64,000 bases of DNA from Sneathia sanguinegens (GTDB lineage: Bacteria; Fusobacteriota; Fusobacteriia; Fusobacteriales; Leptotrichiaceae), in NCBI RefSeq assembly GCF_042033325.1, contig NZ_CP160095.1, one strand, 5' to 3'. Below are positions 8,443 through 16,514 of this stretch, piece after piece; the stretch's first letter is position 1; every line of letters starts with the position of its first letter. The notes beneath the pieces were generated by a model. The model did no database searches and had not been told where the DNA came from. It saw only the letters and a list, made by a program, of their open reading frames with translations. The translations under genes and the position numbers were made by a program.

Positions 8443-9314
8443 TATAGCTCAACCTCCCTTTTCTTATTATAATAAACTTGTATCAAAGAAATTGTAGCAA
8501 CAACTATGAAGAATAAAATAGCCTTACTTTGTGCATAAGCCATCTTATTATCAGAAAATGCTGTATTATATATATTCATAGCTATCATTTGTGTTGATTT
8601 AAATGGTGCTCCACCTGTTAGTGATAAATTTTGATCATATAATTTAAATGAATTTGACAAAGTCAAAAACATACTAACAGTAAAAGCAGGTGCAACTAAT
8701 GGAAATATTATATTCCACAAAATTTGAAATGGATTAGCTCCATCAATTTTAGCTGCTTCAATTAATTCTTGTGGGACTCCTTCCAAATAGGCTATATATA
8801 TTATCATAATATAACCTGACATTTGCCAAGTAGTTAGTATAATTAATCCCCAAAATCCTGTATTAGTAGTAGAAAGCCAACCTTTTAATGCTTCAAAGCC
8901 TATTGCTTCACCTATAGCATTAAAACTTTCTAAAAATACGAATTGCCATATAAATCCTAAGATTAAACCACCTATTAAATTAGGCATAAAAAATATAGTC
9001 CTAAATAGTGTTTTTCCTTTTATTTCTTGAGTAACTAATAAGGCTAATGTTAAACCTGTTATATTAATTATTATAACTGAAGCTATAACAAATTTAACTG
9101 TAAAAAATATAGAATTTCTAAAATCAATATCCGATAATATTTTTACATAATTTGAAAATCCTTTGAATACTGGTGTTCCTATTCCATTCCAATTTGTAAA
9201 TGAGTAATATATTCCATAAAATAGTGGCACTACTATAACAAATAAAAATGCTAAAAGAATAGGAGACAAAAATAACCAAAAAAACAAATCTTTAACCTTT
9301 TTTGACTTTCTCAT
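8442..9314 (-). CDS. Sugar ABC transporter permease, MalF/UgpA-like
   Basis: Partner permease of the same CUT1 importer, 290 residues with about six membrane helices. The opening after the first helix (YGIYYSFTNWNGIGTPVFKG) and the EAA loop (VPQELIEAAKIDGANPFQ, near residue 190) are characteristic. It lies 19 bases after the binding protein stop and before the second permease. No ATPase gene is in the cluster; such systems often share a general MsmK-type ATPase encoded elsewhere, which is inferred here. Confidence 0.93.
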   Translation of the reverse strand: MRKSKKVKDLFFWLFLSPILLAFLFVIVVPLFYGIYYSFTNWNGIGTPVFKGFSNYVKILSDIDFRNSIFFTVKFVIASVIIINITGLTLALLVTQEIKGKTLFRTIFFMPNLIGGLILGFIWQFVFLESFNAIGEAIGFEALKGWLSTTNTGFWGLIILTTWQMSGYIMIIYIAYLEGVPQELIEAAKIDGANPFQILWNIIFPLVAPAFTVSMFLTLSNSFKLYDQNLSLTGGAPFKSTQMIAMNIYNTAFSDNKMAYAQSKAILFFIVVATISLIQVYYNKKREVEL

Positions 9315-9333
9315 TTTTACCTCCTAAATTCTA

Positions 9334-10605
9334 TTATCTATCTTTTTGCCACGCATCTTTTGTAGTCTTTATTAAATCATCCCAACTTGTTTGATTACTT
9401 AAGTATTTTTGTATTTCAGCACCTAGTACATTCATACCCCATCCTGATGGATATCCCATAAATACCCAATTAATAGTATTTCCTTCTGTTGAATATTTAT
9501 AAATATCTTTTGCTAGAGGATCTGTAATCTTTGCCGCATCATAACCAGTATAAGCTGGTATAAATTTAAATTGATTCAATACATAATCTTTACCTTTTTC
9601 AGATGTATATAGCCAGTCTAAAAATTCTACAGCAGCTTTCTTAGTTGCTTCATCCTTATCTTTGTTAATAGCCCAATACATTGGTACTCCTACTGGTAAT
9701 TTTCCTTCTTCAACACCTTCAACAGGTATAGGTATCAAACCAATATTCTTTGCTAATTCAGGATCTATTTGTTCAATTGAACCTAATGCCCAGTTACCTT
9801 GTTGTATCATAGCAACTTTACCTGTAGAGAATAATTTTTCAACTTGTTGTGAATAATCCAAACTTACAGTTGGTTGAACTGAATTTTTACTTTGTAAATC
9901 TACTATATCTTTAAATTGTTTAGCATATTTAAATTCTACTGTTTTAGCTTCGAATGTTTTCTTAATATCTCCATTAAATTCTGGTGATAAGAATACATTT
10001 GATAAATGTAAACCTGTAACCCAAGTTTCTTTAGCAGGGAAAGCAAATACTGCTTGTAAACCTAATTCAGCTTTCTTTTGGTTTAAAGTATCAACTGCTT
10101 CTACTAATTTTGCATAAGTTTTAATTTCTTCTGGATTAATACCTGCTTTTTCAAAAATAGCCTTGTTATATATAAATCCATAACCTTCTTGATTATAAGG
10201 TAATCCATAAACTTTTCCGTCAACTGTAACTCCGTCTAAAGTTTTAGGTAAAGCTTTTTTAGAAATTTCTGTATTAGTCAAATCTTCTAATTTAGCTTGA
10301 TAATCACTAACATCTTGTGGTCCACCAACATTAAATATAGCTGGTTCATTACCTGATGAAAATCTTGTCTTTAAAGCTGCTCCATAATCGTCTCCACCAC
10401 CAACAGTTGTAACATTAATTTGTACATTTGGATGTTCTTTCATATATTCCTGAGCCACTTCGGTAAATTTGTCTTTAAATTCTACCTTGAATTGAAATAT
10501 ATCAATAGAGACTTTTTTATCAGAAGTTGCTTCCTTATTACCACAGCTAATAAATAAAGTCATAAAAATTGATATTAGTAAAGATAAATTTAAAAATTTT
10601 TTCAT
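9334..10605 (-). CDS. Sugar ABC transporter substrate-binding lipoprotein
   Basis: Family 1 extracellular solute-binding protein, 423 residues. The signal peptide ends in LFISC (Cys 21), a slightly unusual lipobox, so the mature protein should be a lipoprotein that captures sugar in the periplasm and feeds the two downstream permeases. SBP features include SSGNEPAIFNVGG, GKVYGLPYNQEGYGFIYNKA and GKVAMIQQGNWALG. A strong AGGAGG box lies 9 bases before ATG. First gene of the operon, directly behind a consensus promoter and a LacI-type operator. The substrate could be an oligosaccharide such as a raffinose- or maltose-like sugar, but this is a guess. Confidence 0.92.
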   Translation of the reverse strand: MKKFLNLSLLISIFMTLFISCGNKEATSDKKVSIDIFQFKVEFKDKFTEVAQEYMKEHPNVQINVTTVGGGDDYGAALKTRFSSGNEPAIFNVGGPQDVSDYQAKLEDLTNTEISKKALPKTLDGVTVDGKVYGLPYNQEGYGFIYNKAIFEKAGINPEEIKTYAKLVEAVDTLNQKKAELGLQAVFAFPAKETWVTGLHLSNVFLSPEFNGDIKKTFEAKTVEFKYAKQFKDIVDLQSKNSVQPTVSLDYSQQVEKLFSTGKVAMIQQGNWALGSIEQIDPELAKNIGLIPIPVEGVEEGKLPVGVPMYWAINKDKDEATKKAAVEFLDWLYTSEKGKDYVLNQFKFIPAYTGYDAAKITDPLAKDIYKYSTEGNTINWVFMGYPSGWGMNVLGAEIQKYLSNQTSWDDLIKTTKDAWQKDR

Positions 10606-10629
10606 AGTTTATCTTCCTCCTTGATTATT

Positions 10630-10643
10630 TGCAATCGCTTGCA
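10630..10643. promoter_or_regulatory. LacI/GalR-family operator
   Basis: TGCAATCGCTTGCA has perfect 5-base arms (TGCAA/TTGCA) around a central CG step, matching the classical LacI-family operator layout. It lies a few bases downstream of the expected transcription start of the sugar ABC operon, where a bound repressor would block transcription. No LacI-type regulator gene is in the window. Confidence 0.8.
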
Positions 10644-10654
10644 TTGACTAATAA

Positions 10655-10682
10655 ATTATACTTTGAATTTAATAGTTGTCAA
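10655..10682 (-). promoter_or_regulatory. Consensus promoter of the sugar ABC operon
   Basis: TTGACA (10677-10682) and TATAAT (10655-10660) are both perfect matches with a 16-base spacer. Such a strong promoter with an operator at +1 fits a tightly repressed, sugar-induced operon. Confidence 0.85.
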
Positions 10683-10694
10683 GGGGACTACTAA

Positions 10695-10937
10695 TTATTT
10701 TAATATTTTTCCTTTTTTATCTATAATAACTTTAAATTCTCCATACTTTGTTGGATTAAAAAAAATCCATTTCCCATTTTGTATATAAAAACCTACATTT
10801 TTATCCTCTATTCTTTGTCCATATTTCTCTAATAAATATTTTTTATTTATTTCATAAGCTTGAGATCTAGTAATATATTTTACATTTGAACAAGCTATTA
10901 ATAATAATAGAGAAAAAATAAAAGCTATTTTTGGCAT
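10695..10937 (-). CDS. Small lipoprotein, possible NTF2-fold immunity-like
   Basis: 80-residue lipoprotein: a hydrophobic signal peptide ends in LLIAC (Cys 16). The mature part reads like the C-terminal half of an NTF2-fold immunity-like domain: helix AYEINKKYLLEKYG, then short strands around NGKWIFFNP and FKVIIDKKGKIL. The resemblance is to a pattern (helix, YG, GxW, dGkI end) and is not proven. ATG follows AAGGAG by 8 bases and overlaps the end of nrnA by 13 bases, so it is the last gene of that operon. No toxin gene lies next to it. It could equally be an unrelated cell-envelope lipoprotein. Confidence 0.6.
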   Translation of the reverse strand: MPKIAFIFSLLLLIACSNVKYITRSQAYEINKKYLLEKYGQRIEDKNVGFYIQNGKWIFFNPTKYGEFKVIIDKKGKILK

Positions 10938-11854
10938 TTCAAAATCTCCTTAGTTTTTTGTATGATTTCATCCAATTTTTTCTTTGTTTTAAAGCCTGAA
11001 GCTAATTTATGACCACCGCCATCAAATTGAGCTGCAATATAGTTAACATCTGCTGATTTGGATCTAAAACTTCCCTTTATTTCATCCCCATCTTGTTGCA
11101 TAAACAAGGATACTTTAACTTCTTCTAAACCTAACATATATTCTGAAGCTCCATTAGTTTCATTTCTTGTATAAATATCATTTTCTCCAAGATAGTAATA
11201 CATAAATCCTAATTCTTTATCAAAAGTAGCTTCTAGCACACTTTTTGAAAAAAGTTCTGCCTTTTTTAAACTCTTTGAAAAAAGTATTCTATAAATATTT
11301 GATAAATCTATTCCTGTATTTGCAATTTCACTAGCTACCATAAAAGTATGAGCAGTAACATTATTATGTTTAAAATTACCTGTATCATTTATTATACCCA
11401 AATAAATGTATGTTGCAATTTCCTTTGTTAATTTAATTGAAAATATGTCCAAAAATTTGTATGTTAGTTCTGATGCTGATGATATATCTTCTACATAATT
11501 AAGATCAAAATATTTAGTATTACTTATATGATGATCAATAGCTATTGTTTTCTTACTAAGCTTTATATATTTTTCATCTATAGCTAATCTTTCCTTATTA
11601 GCCACATCAAGTGAGATTAATAAGTCAATTTCTCCATCTATTTCCTTATATATTTTAGGTAAATATGGTAATTTTTCCACATAATTAGGTAAGTCATCAT
11701 TTATACAAACTTTAACATTTTTTGAACTATCAAAACTTTCTATCATATATTTAAAAGCTACTGTTGCTCCAATACAATCACCATCTGGATTGATATGACC
11801 TACCAAAACTATATTCTTTGCTTTTTTTATTTCTTCTTTTATTTTATTTAACAT
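10925..11854 (-). CDS. nrnA: DHH-family nanoRNase / pAp phosphatase
   Basis: Bifunctional oligoribonuclease and 3',5'-bisphosphate nucleotidase of the NrnA type, 309 residues, which clears 2-5-mer RNA fragments in the cytosol. The DHH domain shows GHINPDGDCIGA near residue 20, a Asp in ISLDVA and the signature IAIDHHISN near 110; the DHHA1 domain ends with QFDGGGHKLASGF near 285. ATG at 11854 is 8 bases after AAGGAAG; the in-frame GTG at 11863 abuts that box and is less likely. Situated between an intramembrane protease and a small lipoprotein in one overlapping operon. Confidence 0.92.
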   Translation of the reverse strand: MLNKIKEEIKKAKNIVLVGHINPDGDCIGATVAFKYMIESFDSSKNVKVCINDDLPNYVEKLPYLPKIYKEIDGEIDLLISLDVANKERLAIDEKYIKLSKKTIAIDHHISNTKYFDLNYVEDISSASELTYKFLDIFSIKLTKEIATYIYLGIINDTGNFKHNNVTAHTFMVASEIANTGIDLSNIYRILFSKSLKKAELFSKSVLEATFDKELGFMYYYLGENDIYTRNETNGASEYMLGLEEVKVSLFMQQDGDEIKGSFRSKSADVNYIAAQFDGGGHKLASGFKTKKKLDEIIQKTKEILKCQK

Positions 11855-11867
11855 TTCTTTCACTTCC

Positions 11868-12533
11868 TTATAATCTTGAAATATCTTGAACTAATACAAA
11901 TATAGTCAAAAAAACTAATATAAGAAATCCTGCAACATATATTCTTTCTTCTATTTTTTTAGAAATTTTAAGCCCCAGCATTTTTAATAAGTTTAAATAT
12001 ATTCTACTTCCATCTAAACCAGGTATAGGTAATAAATTAACTATTGCAAGATTTATACTAATTAATAATACTAGATAAAGACTTCCTCTAAAAACACCTA
12101 AAATATTAGTAGCCCTTCCAACTGCACTATATATACCAACGGGTCCAGATAGATCTTTCAAACTTATATGCAAAAATGCTGAAAGTATTTTTGAAATAAT
12201 AAATACCAATTCAACTAAAGCTTTAAATATATTTAATTTTGTAAAATATATTAAAACTATATAAGCTAATAATATATTCATAAAAATTCCCGCAAACATT
12301 ATTATTATCTGTTTGTATCTTTCAATGCTTTCTAAAGATTCTTCATCTAATTTTACATAACCACCCAAAGGCAAAAGTCTTATTGAAAACTTTTTATATC
12401 CAAATATCTTAGGTCCCATTCCAATAGAAAACTCCAAAACCTTTGCTTTGAAATAAATAGAAGTTATATAATGACCAAATTCATGAATTATTACAACAAG
12501 ACTCAATATTAATATTGTTAAAAAAATTTTCAT
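11868..12533 (-). CDS. M50 site-2 protease, RseP-like without PDZ domain
   Basis: Intramembrane zinc metalloprotease of 221 residues. Zinc ligands HEFGH are at 17-21 and the third ligand is in LLPIPGLDGSRI near 165-176; FSIGMGPKIFGYKKFSIRLLPLGGYVKL and LSGPVGI are RseP signatures. The usual PDZ domain, normally about 90-200 residues between the first and second halves, is missing: only about 30 residues separate GGYVKL from the second core helix. Family members cut membrane-bound anti-sigma or regulator proteins. The start overlaps the TrmB-like stop as ATGA. Whether this is the organism's main RseP cannot be told from this window. Confidence 0.85.
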   Translation of the reverse strand: MKIFLTILILSLVVIIHEFGHYITSIYFKAKVLEFSIGMGPKIFGYKKFSIRLLPLGGYVKLDEESLESIERYKQIIIMFAGIFMNILLAYIVLIYFTKLNIFKALVELVFIISKILSAFLHISLKDLSGPVGIYSAVGRATNILGVFRGSLYLVLLISINLAIVNLLPIPGLDGSRIYLNLLKMLGLKISKKIEERIYVAGFLILVFLTIFVLVQDISRL

Positions 12534-13126
12534 TTAATTCCTTTCAAAAATTGCTCTATTATCAAACTATTATTGGTATAAATAGCAACTTCATGCAAAG
12601 CATTTAATTTTGCTATTAATATTTTTTTCTTATCTACTAAACAAACAAATTGATCTACATCATTTTCATTTATATATCTAATGTCCTTATCAACTGTTGG
12701 CATATTCTTAATGTAGCCTGAAATAAGTATGCTTTCCTTTGAATCTTGTATCATTTCTTCAAGCTTATACCTAATATTAGTTAATCCATCAATATTATAC
12801 ACCATTTCATATTTCTTTTTATCATATATTTTATCAAAATCTTCTGCCAAAGTATCTAATATTTCTATATATTTTCTCTTTATCATATTTACTAAATCTT
12901 CAGGAAATATCGGATTATAGTTTTTATACTCTTTTTCCGTTGGAATAATATATACTATCCCTCTTTCATTTAAATTTTCTAAGGCAGTATACACACTACT
13001 TCTTGGTAATTTAAGTAACTTCGATAATTGTGTACCATTTTGCCCACTTTTTTCTAGCAAAGCTAAATAAACCTTTGCTTCAACTTCATTAAAGCCTACA
13101 GCTTTTAATTTATCTTCTAATTTCAT
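12530..13126 (-). CDS. TrmB-type transcriptional regulator
   Basis: DNA-binding protein of 198 residues. The N-terminal winged helix (GFNEVEAKVYLALLEKSG, then LPRSSVYTALENLNERGIV) is the TrmB family signature, followed by a predicted helix pair and a phospholipase-D-like fold remnant (ESILISGY...). TrmB proteins often sense sugars or metabolites; this one is short and lacks the large C-terminal sugar-binding domain. ATG at 13126 overlaps the MATE stop as ATGA with AAAGG 4 bases before it; an in-frame ATG at 13144 has no visible ribosome site. Being inside the MATE operon, it may regulate that operon. Confidence 0.82.
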   Translation of the reverse strand: MKLEDKLKAVGFNEVEAKVYLALLEKSGQNGTQLSKLLKLPRSSVYTALENLNERGIVYIIPTEKEYKNYNPIFPEDLVNMIKRKYIEILDTLAEDFDKIYDKKKYEMVYNIDGLTNIRYKLEEMIQDSKESILISGYIKNMPTVDKDIRYINENDVDQFVCLVDKKKILIAKLNALHEVAIYTNNSLIIEQFLKGIK

Positions 13127-14436
13127 ATTGCCTTTCTTATCCATTTCTTACTAAAATATCTTTTTAAACAAGGATATAGCTTAAATAAATCATCTATTCT
13201 TGCAAAAATATATACCCAATATACTGAAAGATTTAAAATATCTACTGCCAAATATGTTAGTGGTAAACCTACTAACCAAACTAGTAATATTTCAACTAAC
13301 ATTGAAAACATTACATCTCCTCCTGCACGAAGCATGCCTGATAAATAGAACATACTATATGAATATAGAACTGTTACTACTGATTGCGATAGTATCAATC
13401 TCTTTGTTATCATTGTTAATTCATTCTCTAATTTCATAAGATTTATTGCAAAAGGTGCTATTAAATTAAGTAATATTATTACCACAACCATTACATAAGT
13501 GAATAATTTTAAACAATCTTTTGAAAAATTATATACCACAATTTTATCGCTTTTACCAATTTCATTCCCTATTATTATAGCACTTGCATTTGTCAAACCT
13601 ATGAATAGTGTAAATAATAGACCATTAATACCTACTACTATTTGTATAGCTGAAAAAGCTTGAGTTCCCATTCTACCCAAAAGCATTACTTTAATTGTAT
13701 CAGCAAATACCCATAAGACTTCATGAATAAAAGTTAGTGCTGAAATAGATAACAATTTTTTTATAAAATTCAAATCTATATATTTTATCTCTTTAAAACG
13801 AGGTATAATAGGTATTTTTCTATATAATAAAATTAAATATAGATATATAGTCGTTGAAAATCTAGCTATTAAAGTAGCAGTTGCTGCTCCTGCCACACCA
13901 TATCTGGGTATTAATATTAAATTTAAAAATACATTAATAAATAAGGCAGCTATTGATGAATATAAAGAATACTTAGGTTTATTAATTGCCCTTAATTGCA
14001 TTGCAAAAGAAAAGGCTATTGAAAATAAAGGAAAAGTATATATCGATATTTTCAAATATTGAATTGAATAATTTATAACCTGTGCATCTTTTGTATAAAA
14101 CCTTATTATCCCCTCGGGATCTTGTAATATCATAAACATAAAAGGCAATGACATAAATAAACCTAAAATAATAGTTAATGACATTATCTTTCTTAAACTA
14201 AAATAATCTTTTATTCCATAATACTGAGCTGATAACACATTGGCTCCACTAAGTAAGCCAAATACTGAACAGGAAAAAATAAAAAAGATCTGATTTGCTA
14301 TTCCCAAAGCACTTATTGCGGCTGTACCTATTTTACCTATCATAAAAATATCAACAAAATTAATTAAACTAAAAATCATATTTTCAAAGGCAACTGGTAT
14401 AGCTATTATTAAAATTCTTTTGTATATACTTTTCAT
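13123..14436 (-). CDS. MATE family efflux transporter
   Basis: Inner-membrane cation-coupled multidrug/toxin exporter of the MATE family, 437 residues with about 12 helices in two halves. The first half holds NLINFVDIFMIGKIGTAAISALG and the second half IQIVVGINGLLFTLFIGLTNAS, each the family's helix-1 pattern. ATG at 14436 follows AAAGGGA by 5 bases; an ATG at 14451 lies before that box inside the upstream gene. The protein's natural substrate is unknown. It starts right after the secreted nuclease and is translationally coupled to the regulator downstream. Confidence 0.92.
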   Translation of the reverse strand: MKSIYKRILIIAIPVAFENMIFSLINFVDIFMIGKIGTAAISALGIANQIFFIFSCSVFGLLSGANVLSAQYYGIKDYFSLRKIMSLTIILGLFMSLPFMFMILQDPEGIIRFYTKDAQVINYSIQYLKISIYTFPLFSIAFSFAMQLRAINKPKYSLYSSIAALFINVFLNLILIPRYGVAGAATATLIARFSTTIYLYLILLYRKIPIIPRFKEIKYIDLNFIKKLLSISALTFIHEVLWVFADTIKVMLLGRMGTQAFSAIQIVVGINGLLFTLFIGLTNASAIIIGNEIGKSDKIVVYNFSKDCLKLFTYVMVVVIILLNLIAPFAINLMKLENELTMITKRLILSQSVVTVLYSYSMFYLSGMLRAGGDVMFSMLVEILLVWLVGLPLTYLAVDILNLSVYWVYIFARIDDLFKLYPCLKRYFSKKWIRKAI

Positions 14437-14437
14437 A

Positions 14438-15232
14438 TCAATCCCTTTCATTTTCCAATTCTATAAATATTAACAAATGATCCGATATATATTTTCTAAT
14501 TTTTTCATAATTATTCATTGTAAAATTATATACACCATATCTATTTGTAAAAGCTTTTAACTTAGAAATATTTATAAAAATATTATCATAAGAACTAGCC
14601 AAACCTTTTTTAGATAATGTAGTCTTATCTTCTATAGGATTTATTATATTTTCTAAGTTATATTTTCTTTTTAATCTATTAAATGCTTTATCATTTGCAG
14701 GTAAATTAAAATCTCCTAATAAAATTATATCATCTTGCTTAGTCTTATTGTAAAAATAATTATAAACATCTATATATTTTGTAGCCTCATAGACTCTTTC
14801 ACTTTCATTTTTACCAAAAATTGAATGTACTGGTATTAAAAGCATATCTAATTTATTTGTTTTAACATAAAAAGCTGAAGGTTCACGAATGAAATCATTA
14901 TTTTTATCATTATAAACCCCTATATTTTCTATTTTATCAACTACATTTTTTTTATATAAAATAGCATAATGTTCTTTATATTTTTTACTTCCTACCGGCT
15001 TTGATATTATATAGGAATAATTATTTAAATGTTTTAATAGCTTATCTAGACCATCCGTATTCATAACTTCTTCTAAGGCTATAATATCAAATTTTGAAAC
15101 AATTTTCGCTAAAGATACATAGTCCTTTTTTGATTCTCCTAATCTTTCTACATTAAAAGAAGCTAATGTTATTCTTTTTGAAAAACATATACATTCAAAA
15201 AATATTGCAATAATTATTATTAATTTTTTCAT
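14438..15232 (-). CDS. Secreted endonuclease/exonuclease/phosphatase-fold protein
   Basis: DNase I-like protein of 264 residues with a cleavable signal peptide (MKKLIIIIAIFFECICFSKR). Catalytic-site motifs of the EEP superfamily are complete: SFNVERLG near 30, ALEEVMN near 55, PVHSIFG near 140, LGDFNLPA near 175 and the terminal SDHLLIF near 253. It therefore probably cleaves nucleic acid outside the inner membrane, although phosphatase or sphingomyelinase activity of the same fold is possible. ATG at 15232 is used here, with AGGTGAG just upstream; the GTG at 15238 is part of that box. First gene of the operon after the efp terminator. Confidence 0.85.
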   Translation of the reverse strand: MKKLIIIIAIFFECICFSKRITLASFNVERLGESKKDYVSLAKIVSKFDIIALEEVMNTDGLDKLLKHLNNYSYIISKPVGSKKYKEHYAILYKKNVVDKIENIGVYNDKNNDFIREPSAFYVKTNKLDMLLIPVHSIFGKNESERVYEATKYIDVYNYFYNKTKQDDIILLGDFNLPANDKAFNRLKRKYNLENIINPIEDKTTLSKKGLASSYDNIFINISKLKAFTNRYGVYNFTMNNYEKIRKYISDHLLIFIELENERD

Positions 15233-15256
15233 TCTCACCTTTTCCTCTTATTATAC

Positions 15257-15284
15257 AAAAAACTGCAAGCTAGTGCAGTTTTTC
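15257..15284 (-). terminator. Terminator after efp
   Basis: A 10-bp stem (15258-15267 with 15274-15283, loop AGCTAG) has T-runs on both sides, so it can work in either direction. It closes the long asnS-to-efp operon. A TATAAT at 15249-15254 just below it may start the next operon. Confidence 0.88.
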
Positions 15285-15303
15285 ATTAAATCATTAATAT
15301 TTT

Positions 15304-15876
15304 TTAATTTGCTCTTTCTATATATTCACCAGTTCTTGTATCTATTTTTATTTTATCTCCTATTTTACAGAATAGAGGTACTTGTAATTGGTAACCTGTA
15401 TTAATTGTTGCAGGTTTAGTTGCTCTACCTATAGTATCTCCTTTTAGACCTGGTTCTGTATAAGTTATTTCTCTTATTACAGTATTTGGTAATTCAACTC
15501 CTACTGGTGTTCCTTCATACATTAAAACTTGTATTACCATTTCTTCAACTAGATAATTAACTGCATCTCCAAGGTCTTCTTCTCTCATGCTTATTTGTTC
15601 AAAATTTTCTTGATTTATAAAATTATATTCATGATCCATAGCATATAAGAATTGCATTTGATATCTATCTAACATAATATCATCCATAATTTCTGTTGTT
15701 AAAACAATAATTTCTTGTGTTTTTCCACTAATTAAATCTCTAATTTTAAATTTCATTTCAGCAGCTCTTTGTCTTTTACCTGATGTTGATTGGTGTCTTT
15801 CTGCCTTTAGTATAATGTAAGGTACTCCATCCTTTTTATAAGTACTTCCTTGTCTTAATTCCATTGCTGGTTTCAT
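15304..15876 (-). CDS. efp: Translation elongation factor P
   Basis: EF-P, 190 residues, binds between ribosomal P and E sites and relieves stalling at proline runs. Three beta-barrel domains are covered: the N-terminal KOW-like domain (ELRQGSTYKKDGVPYIILKAE), the middle OB domain, and the C-terminal OB domain with EITYTEPGLKGDTIGRATKPATI. ATG follows AGGAGG. The loop that normally carries the modified residue in a PGKG-like context reads TSGKRQRAAEM here, so the modification type cannot be inferred. This protein may matter for the proline-rich collagen-like adhesin. Last gene of the operon starting at asnS. Confidence 0.95.
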   Translation of the reverse strand: MKPAMELRQGSTYKKDGVPYIILKAERHQSTSGKRQRAAEMKFKIRDLISGKTQEIIVLTTEIMDDIMLDRYQMQFLYAMDHEYNFINQENFEQISMREEDLGDAVNYLVEEMVIQVLMYEGTPVGVELPNTVIREITYTEPGLKGDTIGRATKPATINTGYQLQVPLFCKIGDKIKIDTRTGEYIERAN

Positions 15877-15885
15877 ATATTCCTC

Positions 15886-16503
15886 CTAATTTATTTCATA
15901 TGTTACAGTAACTGTAACACTGACTATTTTATCATTTTTAATTATTTTATCTTGTTTAATTTTAATCAAAGAACCTAAACTTTTCTTATTTTCCTTAACT
16001 AGAATATAGGCTTTCTTTTTTGCATCCTTAATAGCTTGATTAATTAAATCATTTTCATCTACATCAGCATAAACCTCTTGTATATCATTTAATTCTACAT
16101 CCTTGTACTGAACACTAATTTTGTTAACTTCTTCTCTAATCTTTTTTATGTCTTCAAGCTTATCTGAATGGAAAATATAATTACAAGTTAATTCATAACC
16201 TTGTGGTGAAAGTGCTTCTAAGTCTACATCTTCTTTTGTATATTTATAGTCTATATTTGCAGATATTCTATCTTCTTTTTCATAAAGTGCATTATATACC
16301 GAGCTAACATCTTTGGCCTTTGACTTTATAGACATAACAAAATTATATTCTTCAACAGGTCTATCAACTTGTGCATAACCTTTTACTATCACAACTTGAT
16401 TCTTTTTATTCAATTTATCTATAGTATTTGAAAATATTGCAACTGAGATTATAGCTCCAAAAGCTAATATAATCGCAATAACTATGTCATACATTTTTTT
16501 CAT
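15886..16503 (-). CDS. SIMPL-domain (DUF541) membrane-anchored protein
   Basis: 205-residue protein with an N-terminal hydrophobic anchor or signal (residues 4-22) followed by a SIMPL domain: VKGYAQVDRPVEEYNFVMSI and the C-terminal DAKKKAYILVKENKKSLGSLIKI, where the alanine-rich helix is typical. SIMPL proteins are periplasmic or surface-exposed and linked in other bacteria to oxidative-stress resistance or cell-envelope assembly; their biochemical role is not known. Clear AGGGGA ribosome site. It sits 9 bases upstream of efp in the same operon. Confidence 0.82.
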   Translation of the reverse strand: MKKMYDIVIAIILAFGAIISVAIFSNTIDKLNKKNQVVIVKGYAQVDRPVEEYNFVMSIKSKAKDVSSVYNALYEKEDRISANIDYKYTKEDVDLEALSPQGYELTCNYIFHSDKLEDIKKIREEVNKISVQYKDVELNDIQEVYADVDENDLINQAIKDAKKKAYILVKENKKSLGSLIKIKQDKIIKNDKIVSVTVTVTYEIN

Positions 16504-16514
16504 AAAATATCCCC

